Below, piece after piece: positions 49,001-60,215 of a stretch of 64,000 nt of DNA. The number at the start of each line of letters is the position of its first letter. The stretch's first letter is position 1. The DNA is taken from positions 20,616,545 through 20,680,544 of the forward strand of contig NC_030386.2 of the NCBI RefSeq assembly GCF_001625215.2, read 5' to 3'. The stretch is from Daucus carota subsp. sativus (Eukaryota; Streptophyta; Magnoliopsida; Apiales; Apiaceae). The notes under the pieces were generated by a model. That model was not told the DNA's origin and did no database searches. It was given only the letters and a program-made list of their open reading frames with translations. The position numbers and the translations under genes are program-made.

Positions 49001-52000
49001 TATTTTTTGACGATTTTACCCATGCCAGTAAGACGAACAACCATATTAATTCTCTTGTGCTAATTATATATATAGGATATAAATATATTTAAGTTTTTTT
49101 GCGAAATATATTGATTGGTCATTGTTTTTCTCTCTTTTGTGTTCATTGTCCTGGTCTGTTCAATTCATTACAGGTTTCTGAGAAAAAAGCAAGGGCGTGG
49201 TGTGCCTTAAAGGGTAATATTCCATACTTCGAGACCTCTGCTAAGGAGGGCATCAATGTGGAAGAAGCATTCCAATGCATAGCAAAGAATGCACTGAAGA
49301 GTGGAGAAGAAGAGGAAATGTAAGTTGCATTAAAGATCTTTTGTAATACATGCATAATTGGTGCTTTCTTTGTTATCAAAAAAGGGTATACATCTACATA
49401 ATATATATTCTAACCTCTTGTTTTAAACAATACTTGAAGACTTTGTCGTCTATAAAGGTATATTTTGTGCTCTTATAATTGTGTGACGAGTAGTTTATCG
49501 TGAAGTATACAAGTGCGGAGGGGTTTGATTGGTGAATGCACAAATAAGAAACTTAAACTTCTAGTGGACATAGTTGCGTCTCAAAAATAAGATTTCCATT
49601 GTTAATTATTTTTAGCATACTAGAATTTATTAATTGTTTCTTTTATTAAATATAGTAGTAATAAGTATTAGGTAGTGGTTTTCACTTTGCCATTCTTTTA
49701 GGATTCCACTTGTTCTCTAAGCATTAGAATATATTTAATATAAAATTGTAATCATCTTTAATTATTAGAGATGAATTTATATCACTGAAGAAACTTGATA
49801 ATTTATTTGTCGCGTCATATATCAAAGTGCCAACCTTTCTCATCAAAAACTATCAAGTGACTCCCTTCGGGGACTCATTTAAACCACTACAATAACTATA
49901 TATATCACTCTGTTAAATCTTGAAAAAATATTAATGAAAAAGTTAAGGGAAAATTAAATTGCAGGTCCCTGAACTATTGACGTTTTATTGTCTAGGTCTC
50001 TGAACTAAAGATTCCGTATTTCAGGTCACTTAACTTTTTTGTTTTCTGATCTAAGTCCTTCCGTCAAAAAGATTCTAACAGTGTTAACTAGGGTTCTTGA
50101 GTTTCATACAGATCAAAGCAATTTTGAAGGTGTTAGTGATATCCAAATTCAAAGTTCAAGTAGTCAAATTGAAGTTTGTGTCGCTGGCGACACTCATATG
50201 ACACCAATTTTCAAAAATTATGTTCAATTTAAAATTTTATAAATTTAGGTCACTAAATTCGATAAAGAACCCTAAATTTATGGTCAAATTTGGGGTTTTT
50301 TAAAATTAAATCTAATTTGTGAAAATTGTTGTCATATGAGTGTCGCTAGTGATTCAAGCTTCAATTTGACTATTTGAACTTTGAGTTTGGATATCACTAA
50401 CACCTTCAAAATTGCTTTGATCTGTATGAAACTCAAGAACCCTAGTTAACACCGTTAGAATCTTTTTGACGGAAGGACTTAGATCAGAAAATAGAAAAGT
50501 TAAGTGACCTGAAATACGGAATCTTTAGTTCAGGGACCTAGACAATAAAACGTCAATAGTTCAAGGACCTATAAATTAATTTGCCCAAAAGTTAACAAAC
50601 ATATGATGTGTTTACTACAATCATTTCATCTATCTTTGTAATCTTCGGTTCTAGTTTTTTTTTAAAATTCATGTGGCTCACACATCATCTGTTGATTGGG
50701 ATTCCATTAAGTTTTCAGTTAATTATTTTTCAAGATTTAACATAGTGATATATATAGTGATTTTAGTGGCTAAAATGAGCCCCCCTGGAAATCGGGTAGT
50801 CACTTGATAGTTTTGGCGAGAATGGTGGGCACTTTGATATAAAACCCTTTATTTGCCTAAATCTCCGCGGATATAGGTATCTATCTAATCTTTAAATTCT
50901 TTTTGTTAACTTGTTCTGCATCACCTCCCCTCACCCACTTCGACTTGATTCACCAGATATGTGTTTTCTGCCCAACCTGTATGATGTAGTATCTATATTA
51001 CATTGGGTTAAATATTTGACCGCTACATATTTAGAAAAGTTTCAAATTTACCGCCAAAAAATTTGGGGTCTCAAATTGACCATTTTTAAGCCGGGTTAAT
51101 TGTAACTCATCACAGAGGTCGTTCAATAATACCATCACTGATTTCCACGGGGACTCTGACTACTAATATGAATTAATGATATCTGGTCATTGTCGTTAAA
51201 CTTATTCAAATTTCTGACATAAAACGTAACCAATGAGCCATGACGCTAACATGTGGCTTATATGGTGTGTGATGTGGTGTTGAGTTGGATATTGGACAAA
51301 TAAAGACGGGAAATACATACTTGAAAATTAGTTAGGTTTTTAACACATTTACAAACTATAATCACATCAATTAAATGCTTTTTTTCTAGTCAAAATGCTT
51401 TTATTTTTTATGACAGAATGCTTTATTTTCTGTGTTCATTTGTCAAATATCCAACTCAGCACCAGATAACACATCATGTCAGTGCCATGGCCCATTCGTT
51501 ACATTTCCTGTCTAAAATTTGAATGAGAATGAAGTTAACAAAGACCTATTTGGTATTATTAATTCATTTTAGTGAGTCGAGTGAGATACTGTGGAGATTA
51601 GTGACCTACTTGATGTTATTGAACGATTTTAATGATGAGTTTGATAATTGACTCTTTGAAGTTGGTGTTAAGCTAATTGACCACTTTTAAGTCGGTGTTA
51701 AGCATGAAGAATCTCAAACTTACCACTGAATATTAGCAATTTGGCCTTGGAAGTGACCAATTTGATAACCCAAATTTGTCGGTGGTAAATCAGAGACTTT
51801 TCTAATTATATAAGGGTCAATTTGATATTTAACCCATATTACATTAAACTTACTGTAGGTTATGAGGAAAACTAATTTTCACATGCTAATATTTTTTTGA
51901 ATGTTTAAATATGTAACTAGTTTGACCAACATGATTTGACAGTTTTTTTTTTTGTTTTGTGTTTTTTTTAACTTTCAGATACTTGCCGGACACCATCGAT

Positions 52001-52045
52001 GTTGGAAGCAGCAGTCAGCAGAGATCTACTGGATGCGAGTGCTGA
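46063..52045 (+). CDS. Rab7-type small GTPase, RABG3 subfamily
   Basis: RABG3/Rab7 GTPases control fusion of late endosomes and autophagosomes with the vacuole. Exons are 46063-46115, 46197-46223, 46366-46465, 48408-48554, 48723-48803, 49174-49319 and 51979-52045; frame is kept and gives 206 aa, the normal RABG3 length. The P-loop is GDSGVGKTS, switch I contains [11 protein letters not shown], switch II is [13 protein letters not shown], and the base-recognition motifs are GNKTD and ETSAK. The protein ends STGCEC, a double-cysteine geranylgeranylation signal. The start [18 protein letters not shown] is the conserved one. Exon 4 ends CAG followed by GC rather than GT, so intron 4 is a GC-AG intron. 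Introns 3 and 6 are enlarged by inserted elements. All functional residues appear intact. The number within RABG3 is not assigned. Confidence 0.97.
46549..46848. mobile_element. Stowaway-like MITE in RABG3 intron 3
   Basis: Left end CTCCCTCCGTCCCATTTTAT and right end ATAAAATGGGACGGAGGTAG are inverted repeats, flanked by TA at 46547-46548 and 46849-46850. The length is 300 bp and the ends are well preserved, suggesting a fairly recent insertion. Confidence 0.9.
47424..47513 (+). pseudogene. accD: Fragment of plastid accD (nuclear plastid DNA) in RABG3 intron 3
   Basis: Read from 47424 the 30 codons give [18 protein letters not shown] followed by [12 protein letters not shown]. This matches, from my knowledge of the family, the start of the conserved carboxyltransferase region of plastid accD (acetyl-CoA carboxylase beta subunit). 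The match begins and ends abruptly, and the following sequence is unrelated. It is too short to function and is best explained as plastid DNA moved to the nucleus; a mobile element could also have carried it. Confidence 0.72.
47514..48170. other. CT/CCACC-rich insert of unknown origin in RABG3 intron 3
   Basis: The base composition changes sharply from AT-rich intron to C-rich sequence with CCTCCACCACCTCTCCC- and CACCACCACCGCCTCC-type runs and short Pro/Ser-rich frames (for example 47888-48172, 94 codons). It resembles captured exon or UTR material more than intron. No family was recognised and no element ends were found. Confidence 0.4.
49947..50586. mobile_element. Mutator-like MITE with about 265-bp terminal inverted repeats
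   Basis: The arms, about 49947-50215 and 50320-50586, are long inverted copies; the left outer end contains AGGTCCCTGAACTATTGACG and the right arm, on the opposite strand, AGGTCCTTGAACTATTGACG. Direct 9-bp duplications AAAAGTTAA flank the element (49938-49946 and 50587-50595). Long TIRs plus 9-bp duplication indicate a Mutator-family origin. It is 640 bp, in RABG3 intron 6, non-coding. Confidence 0.92.
51005..51835. mobile_element. Second Mutator-like element with long TIRs in RABG3 intron 6
   Basis: The left arm (GGGTTAAATATTTGACCGCT, later TTAGAAAAGTTTCAAATTTA) is inverted at the right (GGGTTAAATATCAAATTGAC, later TTAGAAAAGTCTCTGATTTA on the opposite strand). The 10-bp sequence ATATTACATT lies directly outside both ends (50995-51004 and 51836-51845). 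The length is 831 bp. Arms are more diverged than in the neighbour element, so it is older. No transposase frame is present. Confidence 0.85.
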
Positions 52046-53427
52046 AACATTAAAAAATTCAAACAAGTTTCTTTTTGATTCTTAATGCATTTGTGTATTC
52101 TGTATCAATGTAGCCACAAGGAGTATCTGGTGGGTTTATAGAGTTTCATCTGTACTTTGTCTGTTTGTGAAATCCTTTGATGATCATCTAGTGGTGGTTA
52201 AATTGTAGACTCAATTGTATAATTTGTACAATGCACTATATGTGGAGATGTTATCTTTGACTGCAAAAGGAAATGCTGAGATCGTATCTTTGATTGCAAA
52301 ATGGAATGCATTTTTCATGATTGATATAAATTCATGAGCGTTCCCATTTTGGGGCAAGTCGGTGTCAAGAACTAAATTTCATGAAATGCTTGGTGTTCCA
52401 ATTTTTTTTTTTTTTTTTGACATAAAACACTATATGTTTGTGGGAAAACCATTGCTTGCAGCTTGAAACACGAAATTTTCTAAGAGTTAGGTATGGAGAC
52501 TTATTTATCATTCAGTGTTCGCATATGAATTGTCGCAGGTCCTTGGAATAATAATCGAAAATATATTTGGTCTTCGTTCAAAAATTTTGGAGCAATGTTT
52601 GATGTAAGCTTGAGATGTGAGGAATGGGAGTGATGTAAGCTTAAGATGTGAGGAGTGAGAACTAGGATTTTTTGTGCATCTTTCTCAACAAGATTGTTTT
52701 TATTTTTTGCAGTACCTTCTCAGTATGGCAATTGGTTTTATTGTCAAAATCATGCATATCGAGAAATTAGAATCACGTGAAAATATTAGTTTTTGACAAC
52801 TTGACAGCATGAATGCTTATCTAAGCCTCCAGAGCTGGGCATATTGTCTTCTTTCAAGTGAAGGAAGAAAACTTTAGGATAACAATGCTAATAATCTGTC
52901 AAAGGATAGACCTCTCTACCCCTCCCAACAAGTTTTAGTAGGCTATAGAGAAATTTTCCAAGACCTGGATAATATAATGTTGATTCTAGTTTTAGCGGAC
53001 TATATACAAAATTTCCAAGACCCGGATAGTATAATGCTGACACAATCAGTTTCTTATTTGAGTAAAGAAAAGCATATATTATCACTGTGCCATGTTATAA
53101 TTAAAAGGATACCACCGAATTTTGAATATTAGCAACCCAGGAGTTATGTATCAACGAATACGTGTTATTTTATAGCAACTCAGGAGAGTTATGTATCAAC
53201 GAATCTGTGTTATTCTATAACAACTCAAGAGTGATGTCTCAACAAAACAGTGTTATTCTATAACGCATAGCTTATAGCGACATGAGTTATTCTTACTACT
53301 CTAAGAAGGGCACATGACACATACAGCACAAAGACAACCATCTTATTTGTATTTCGCAGAGCTTTGTGGTCAACAAGGCTCATGCTTACACTATCCGTAT
53401 TAAGCCACGGTGATCAGTAAAATCTGG
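52046..53427. other. RABG3 3' region and convergent spacer with small tandem repeats
   Basis: The first about 300 bases are likely RABG3 3' UTR. A unit of about 57 bp with AATTTTCCAAGACCTGGATA is doubled at about 52,930-53,041, and an about 55-bp unit with GTTATGTATCAACGAAT is repeated about three times at 53,128-53,270. No gene is seen. Confidence 0.55.
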
Positions 53428-53918
53428 TTATGGCTTAGGTTTACCCCCAACCTTCTTCTCTGCCCCAAAAAGAGGACCACCATATATGGGAAAATCTGGT
53501 CCAAATTCATCAACAGTCCTATTTTCCTGACCACCATATATGGGAAAATCTGGTCCAAATTCATCAACAGTCTTCTTTTCCTTGAAAAGAGGATCATCAT
53601 ACTCCTCGGTGAGACGCTGCTCTGGATAATGCACATTGGCCTCACCAAGTTTTTCTTTAGCATCACTCGTTAGTTTCTTGTTCAAACCAGAATTCCTTAT
53701 CTCAGTGAGGTTTTGCTGCTTCAGCATTGCCTCGCCTTTCATCACATGAAGATAATGTTCCGGAGCAGGCCTGGCATATGAAGTGCTTGCAATCTGCATA
53801 AGAAACAAATAAAAAATTATAAAAAAGAAGCATCAAATGAAAATTACAAAGCTGAAGTATTCTTTATACTTACAAAGAGGAAGGCCAGAAGAGCCAAAAA
53901 TGCAAGATTTGGTTGCAT
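53428..53918 (-). CDS. Small secreted protein, possibly organ-specific protein S2/P4-like
   Basis: Two exons, 53918-53874 and 53793-53428, give 136 aa. The N-terminus MQPNLAFLALLAFLFIASTS followed by YARP is a clear signal peptide, so the product should enter the secretory pathway. The mature start ARPAPEHYLHVMKGEAML resembles the beginning of plant organ-specific S2-type proteins (ARxDPxEYW..VMK), which is the basis of the tentative family call. The rest is hydrophilic. The C-terminal half holds an 18-residue duplication: TVDEFGPDFPIYGG occurs twice. The region before and after also repeats PLF.xxKK. Function of this family is not established. A TATA box lies about 85 bases upstream of the ATG. 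The gene structure is convincing; the family name is less so. Confidence 0.75.
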
Positions 53919-54000
53919 TTCTAGTTGAAAGAATGTATAATAATTCTTGATGTCTTGCTAGCTTCTAAGTTGCAAGGAAGCTTATGATCTAACAAGCTAC

Positions 54001-54005
54001 TTATA
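54001..54005 (-). promoter_or_regulatory. Likely TATA box of the small secreted protein gene
   Basis: The minus strand reads CTATAAGTAG here, which predicts a start site near 53,970 and a leader of about 50 bases. Confidence 0.45.
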
Positions 54006-55639
54006 GATGAATGAAAGCTCATTGTTGTCTTTAAAGAAGAATGAACAAGAATGAGAACATACATTTTCAAGAAATGAAGGAAGACTATCTACAGTTTCTA
54101 TTGAAGAGTCTAGCAATTCCATTATTAGTAAGGTATTACTGTAGCTCAGTAGTTAATATTTTTCACCATGGTAGAATTAGAGATTCCAATTTTACCTTTT
54201 ACCATTAATAGCACAACATGATTAGTAAGTTGTCACATCTAGCTGGAAGGTGAGAATTCTCAGAGATCAATATGGTCTCACCTTCAACAAAACACTGCTG
54301 GATCAAACCGAAGTTATCTAGTAGGATCTAGAGAGACTAAGTTATGGTTTAAATTTCGTGAAATATAATTGTTATGATTTTATATGTCTTATGTGGTCTA
54401 TTAATTTCGAAATGAGACTACTGTTTTTACAAATTGCACCTGCATTGAGCATCATGTACTCAATAAACAGAATGCTCCTCAGTAAAAAAATTGAATCCAA
54501 CCGTGCGAATTTGTTCCTGAAAATTCGGCCAATTCAATCCGGACTGAATAAAAAATTTATCTAGTCCAGTTCGTAGAAAAATAAACACAACTTAAAATAT
54601 CTTTTTACAGAAAACAAAATACACGGATGTAGAACATGTGTTTATACAATTTTTAAATTTTTTTATATTTTCACGAAACACGCACGTGGAACATGCGTTT
54701 ATGCAATTTTTAAATTTTTTATATTTTCACGAAACGCAATTCATACATGCATTATTAGTACATTCTTATACATAAACACATCACATAATGCTTTTTTCCT
54801 AAGCGTATGATACTTTTGCATTTTCATGTGATAGAAAGGATCAATTTTTCTGAATTGTATATTTTTGAACTTTTTTCTTGAAGTATGATAAAAAGGATCA
54901 CTTATGTCTTCTTGTAAGTTGTTACTTGTAATTAAAATTAACTATGTGTCTGCCATGTCATTTGGATAAAAAATTTGGTAACAGTATTTAGGATCCGTAA
55001 CATTACTCTTTATTTTCATATGGATAAAATGTATTTTTGGCCCTATAAGACAAATTTAAGAATGCTAAGGTAAAAAAAAAAACAGATTCACTGAATTCAG
55101 CTAAAACAAGAATCACACCAGAATTCAAAGTCAGGTACCTTAAGCACTTGAGTTTATGTTTTAATGATACAATGTCCTCACTAAATTCAGCCCATGGAGA
55201 GAATATTTACTCCTGTCCAAAATTATAGAAGCTGATCTAGAATCACTAACCACCTTGAAAATAAACTTCAATAAAAATCTTCATGAGGACCTCATTCAAG
55301 TACGTACATAGTTCTTGCTACTGCAGTGTCAAGCGAAGCAGCACGACATTGCCAGAGATGTTTTACCAGATCCGGATACAAAGCAGAATGGTGCATCATT
55401 ATTCGCAGAACATAAACAAGTTCAGTGAATGTAAAACAAACTAGTTTAAATATATTAGATTACGTGTTTTATTAACTGAAAAATATACAAGTACAGATAA
55501 AATTCAAACCTTGTTCCAGTTTATAAAATCTACAGTAGGGTCCTATATACTAAATTGCCTATATTCACCCAGATTTATGACACTTAACCCAATTTAATGT
55601 ATATATTTTGACTAATATAAAAAAAACCCTTGGTTAGAA
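54006..55639. other. Spacer with diverged dispersed repeat
   Basis: A segment at about 54,360-54,560 is related to one at about 60,575-60,790: both contain TTTACAAATTG(C/T)AC.TGCAT followed by AAT.GAA.C.AA.CG, and both include a short open frame with RIESNR or KIESNR. They are probably remnants of the same retroelement or DNA element. Near 54,610-54,740, two copies of a unit with CAATTTTTAAATTTTTTTA and TATTTTCACGAAAC are in tandem. No gene is seen. Confidence 0.45.
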
Positions 55640-58100
55640 TCAATCAGTTGGACTCTTTACCAGTTTAAGCCTCCTCTTGTATATCTGCCGCTTCTGGCTA
55701 GCATACTCCCAGTAGTACCATCCAAAAGCATGATTCAACTGCTCCAAGAACTCCTTCTCCAAACCACCAGCATAAAAAGGAAATGCCTTATTATCAAAAC
55801 TAGGATAGAATGTTTTCCTGACGATACTTCCATCTCGTTCAAAAGCAAGAAGTAAACATTGTTCAATCGGACGACAATGACGATTATTAAAATAAAAAAT
55901 ACTACTTTCCAACTCCTTTGAAAGTGAATAACCTTCACCATAATAATGCACCAACCATGGCATATCTTTAACATGCTTATTACGGGATGGTGATTTCTTG
56001 ATGTGAATCACTTCAAACTCATCATCTGTACCTTTGTTTCGCAGATATATATCTTTCATCAACTGTAGTTTCTCTAAGTGGTTGTAATACTTACCCATCT
56101 CAAAATATATTAATAGTCTCTTCCCGTCAAACTGGGAGAATGGAACCTTTGTATCAGGAATCGTAAGTTTGAGAAGCGGATAAAAGTTGGGAAGAAACTG
56201 CAACATATATTATCCTTATCAGTACTGAATCCCTGGTTTGAAAGTAAATTTTTTAAAAAGTAAACTTATTTGCAACCAAAATTACAGCGGCGTACTGGGT
56301 TTTTGTCAATGACAGGTATTTTAGTTTGAAAGAAAGTAGTGAACGAAAAAAATTCCTAGATACAAAGAGATTTAACACATTTATTAGTGACAAAAAAAAT
56401 CTCACCTCCGGCACATGTTTTACTATGACAAACATGAATGGATCCACGAGCATCTCCAGCTTCGATTTCATTATCTTTGACCTGTCTCTTTTTACTTTGA
56501 AAAAAGTGTTTGGATCGAAGAGCATCTCCAGCTTCAGTTCCTTTACCTTTTTAGTCTCTAACTTGGTAAGTCTATTCCGAGTGAACGGGTATGCAGAAAT
56601 TCCGAATTCCATCAAGATGTCAGCGCCACAGGGCTCAACGACTTTACCATGAGGCCCAAAAATAACGAGTGTAGGAACTGGTTCTGGCCCGTGTAAGCTA
56701 TTTGGATAACCGAAAATCCGTTTCAACTTCTTATGATTTGGGTCTTTAAACGGAAGGGCTAACCAAGGCATAGTTTTAAATACATTCCAAAATGATTCTT
56801 CATTTGTACTATGTATAGTACCGAGAGTGTCATAAAGATAAAGGAGTACAACCTCAAAATTTTCCTTATTTTTCGCCAACTCCTTATAAGCCATCTTAAG
56901 TTTTACAGTGAGCTCTTCATCAGTAAAACCATCTTCATAGAAATACAGAGCTACCACTTTATCTTTAAGGGTGTGGATAGGTACCTGTCAATTACAAGCA
57001 TCAGAACGTCTATTGTAATCTGACTTCACCAGAATGCGCAAATGAAATTACATTATTTATGGGTAGAATAAATAATCATTTCACGAGTAAAGTTATCATA
57101 ATCACATAATGTGCTCTTAAACTTTTAAGACATTACCCTTTCCTCCTTGTTTGAGATGACATAATCACGTACAGGAGAGCCAAGGAGTGTTTCCAAAGAG
57201 GGTTGCTTAGCTGCTCTATCATCTCCAGACTCCAGGTCTCTTATTCTTTCTTTGGTGAACGGATAACCTTGAGTACCATATCTTGTAAAATATGGACAAG
57301 CATTGCATGTCAAAACAATACCTTTTGAATCAAGAAGAAATGAAACAGTGCAATAAAAATCAAATTCTGAGATGCTAAATCTTCTTGCTATGCGTTTCTG
57401 TGATGCTATATCTGAGAACGGTATGGCAGTCCATGGCATTTGAGAAAACATTTCTTCAAAATTCTTTTGAGGGTCGCTTTGGAGATGAGACCTACTATAG
57501 CTAGCACAAAGATTATTAACTGCGACAAGGATGACTTCAAAATCATTGTTTGGCAGTGAATCATAGTATATGTCGACCAAAGATGTTGTATACTCCCTCT
57601 CAAATTCAGTAAGCTCAGAACATATTGGTACAAAGTATAAAAGTATAGCCTTTCCTACCAAGTGCTCAGCTTTTACCTACATAGAAAATACGGTATGTAT
57701 AATCAAAAACAGATAAACCAGTCTGGCAATTCTTATATAAAGTAAAAAGATTTCAGAGGAGAGAATGTTCATGGACCCTAGTTCCAAGTATACAAAAAGG
57801 TAATATTCTTCAATTACTTTTGACGAGATGACAAAGAATGTTGAACCTAGACGCATCACATTATGAGAACAAAATGGCATCCTCAGTAAGAAAATATATG
57901 CTCAACAAAAAATATTTCGTGAAACTGAACATTTGCAACGACATTCCATATAAATACTGAATAGTACATACCTTTTGATCATCACTGTGTTTGACGAGAT
58001 AATCCCTGTTCTCGGTAAACAGAAGGTCCGTTAAGTTAATAATATCTCCTTCTTTGACTTTAAGCTCTTCCTCGCCTCTGTCTCCACCTGCATCCTCTTT
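55640..58100 (-). CDS. Nucleoredoxin-like protein lacking thioredoxin active sites; 5' end not resolved
   Basis: Nucleoredoxins are multi-thioredoxin-domain disulphide reductases. Four exons are supported: 58100-57972, 57676-57137, 56984-56406 and 56197-55640, all phase 0, encoding 601 residues. Family features include TDLLFTENRDYLVKHSDDQ, MPWTAIPFSDIASQKRIARR, TQGYPFTKERIRDLE, then SLETLLGSPVRDYVISN before the second domain, whose partner motifs are MPWLALPFKDPNHKKL and ISAYPFTRNRLTKLE. The third domain has MPWLVHYYG. The first domain has PICSEL where active nucleoredoxins carry a WCxPC motif; only one Cys remains there, and domains two and three have none at that place. The first exon listed opens after an in-frame stop that coincides with a TTAG acceptor, and it has no ATG, so an upstream start exon is missing or unrecognised. 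It may be a non-catalytic paralog or a decaying gene, but about 600 codons without a stop favour a functional gene. Confidence 0.82.
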
Positions 58101-59344
58101 CTAATATAATTCATCCTTGGCATTAAGGGATTGGATACAGATCTTCCATTTGTATCCTTTATTTCCTGCTTTACTTTGTAGATCGTACTCAAAGGCTTTT
58201 CTGTTAATTTACATGTCTAAATGAGAATATTTTCGATCGTTAAAAGACTTGCCAACACTATTATTCAACTAACACTTTTTAGGATCAAGTGATTAAAAAA
58301 AAATAGTCCAAAGTCAGTAATTATAATTTTTAATCCGTGTAAAAAATGAATAAATGATGTAGGTACCACATCAGCAGTTTCAGTGTCCCTGTTTTCAGTT
58401 TTCTAAATTGTTGGCCCTTTTTCCCCTTGCATACGCCTTCTAAGTATATAGGAATCTATCACTAACCTTGTTTGTTCTTAAGCCTACTGATACTGTCTAC
58501 TTGTGGGAAAATAAAGCCAGTGCTGTTTACAAATTTGAATAATCTGTATCAACTACACACACTTCAATTGAGTGATCGTAATACACATATCAACTCAGGT
58601 TATCTGAAACAAACGGAAAGAGTTTCATTTCACAAGATGCGCTCCTCTGAAATGCACGTAATAGATATGCATCCCGAAGATACATATTTGTGCGGCCAAA
58701 GGAACCCAAACATTCACAAGCGGTATTCAAGTTACTTCAATTTAAAAAAGAGTAAAAACAGCAAAGACCCGTAGGAAAAACATATATGATTATCAGATTA
58801 TGATTCTCTGTACAAGCTCAAGTCCCTTTCCCCAGTCACCCTATAATATATCTAACATGAAAGTACACAAATTTCAATCTCATTACTAAATTTCAAGTAT
58901 GCAAATGCAACTATGGCATGCCTTAAAAAGGTACTTCATCCGTCGTCCCAGTGAATTGTATACGTTCCCTGTTTGCACGCATTTCGATGCTCGTATAAAG
59001 TATAGTTTTATAATGATTTTTTAATATTTTCTTTTTTTTAATAAAAATTTAAACACCAAATATTATTCAGGAAAAAAATAATTTGAAGATATATTATGGA
59101 ACTATCCTTTAAAAAAGTCTTAAAAAGCGTGCCAAAATCTGTCAAGCAATTAAAAAATGTTGCACGTATTAAAATTTTGTTATAATCATGGCCGCTCGAT
59201 ATTCATCCAACAGATTATGATGGTCAATTAAATGGTCTCTCGCGTACGACTGCTAGGGACCGGGATCCATAACAAAGTAGCTATAAAAACATGTATAACT
59301 AAAAAACAAACACAACGCTAACAACATGATCACACAAGTCTTAC
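58101..59344. other. Spacer upstream of the nucleoredoxin-like gene, with a decayed Stowaway-like copy
   Basis: A start exon and promoter for the nucleoredoxin-like gene are expected here but I cannot place them. At about 58,934-59,165 a decayed element begins TTCATCCGTCGTCCCAGTG and contains GAATTGTATACG, like the Stowaway copies at 21,483 and 28,109, without a good right end. Confidence 0.45.
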
Positions 59345-59546
59345 CTTTTTTTGGATTTGCTTCACTGCAATACTGCTTCGAAAACTTTATGCTCCGAGAA
59401 ACAGAACCAGGTTCTGACTGTAACAATAAATTTCCCTCAACTGAAGTTACATATCCCCTCGTAAACCTCCGTAATCCACGACAAAAATATTCATTCCACA
59501 CCGTGAAACATGCAATTCCTAGACCATGTCTGGCTGAGAGGACCAT
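59345..59546 (-). other. Exon-like segment with Arg/Ser-rich N-terminal-like peptide
   Basis: An acceptor CCCAG is followed directly by ATG and an open frame (MVLSARHGLGIACFTVW, later YVTSVEGNLLLQSEPGS and KQYCSEANPKKG), ending at a GTAAGA donor. Its composition (Arg, Ser, hydrophobics, few acids at the start) would suit a mitochondrial or plastid targeting sequence. No downstream exon in matching phase was found, and it does not join the nucleoredoxin-like exons (phase 1 versus phase 0). It could be a remnant of a lost or transposed gene. Confidence 0.35.
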
Positions 59547-59884
59547 CTGGGTAATCAAATATAAAAACCCACAAATATTGTTACTAATTTTTATGAAAAT
59601 AAGTGTTACCTACATACATACCTTTCTCGAGTACTTGTTCTTCCAAACACTATGTATATGTCTTTACGAACTTAAACCTAACACAAATCTTATAAGCTCT
59701 AGGGAGTCTAGAATGTCGACTTGTATATTCAAAGGGCTCGTTTGGTTGGGGGCTTGGAAGCTGGTTGCATGGATATATATTTAATTTATAAAAATTAAGT
59801 TATAAATTTATATAAAAAAATTATTATTTTATATATTTTTACATCATTAATTATTCTTATATTAAATATTATAGTCAAGTTCTA

Positions 59885-60215
59885 TTATAACATCCCACAT
59901 CGATTAGAGAGTATTTGGGACTTTATAAGCAAGTAAATAACGATGTATACCAATGCATCAAGTTGTGGGCTTGTTATGTTATAAATGGTATCAGACCCGG
60001 GCAGTGCTTTTGCACTTCCGGCCAGACATAGCTCTAATATCATTTATAACATCAAGTATGCAAACCGGATCCAACTACCCATCACAGGTCGACCCATGAG
60101 TGCTAGCAAATTGGTATACATTAATTATTTGTTTGTACTTATAAAGGCTCAAATACTCTCTTATCTAATCGATGTGGATTTTACATCAATGGATGTCCTC
60201 GGATGTTACATCCAT
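59885..60215. repeat. Inverted pair of LTR/primer-site-like units
   Basis: The left unit (about 59,890-60,000) contains CCCACATCGATTAGAGAGTA and TATTTGGGACTTTATAAGC, and ends with ATAAATGGTATCAGACCCGG. TGGTATCAGA matches the usual initiator-Met-tRNA primer site of plant copia/TRIM elements. The right unit (about 60,035-60,215) is inverted: on the opposite strand it reads CCACATCGATTAGATAAGAG and GCCTTTATAAGTACAAAC. So two related LTR-like ends face each other across about 60 bp. It is short, non-coding and without internal genes. Confidence 0.6.

Noticed and set aside
46063-52045. Possible functional clustering of trafficking genes (COG4, gamma-COP, RABG3)
   Set aside because: They are tens of kb apart, on both strands, with unrelated genes between; plant gene order rarely reflects function outside tandem or metabolic clusters.
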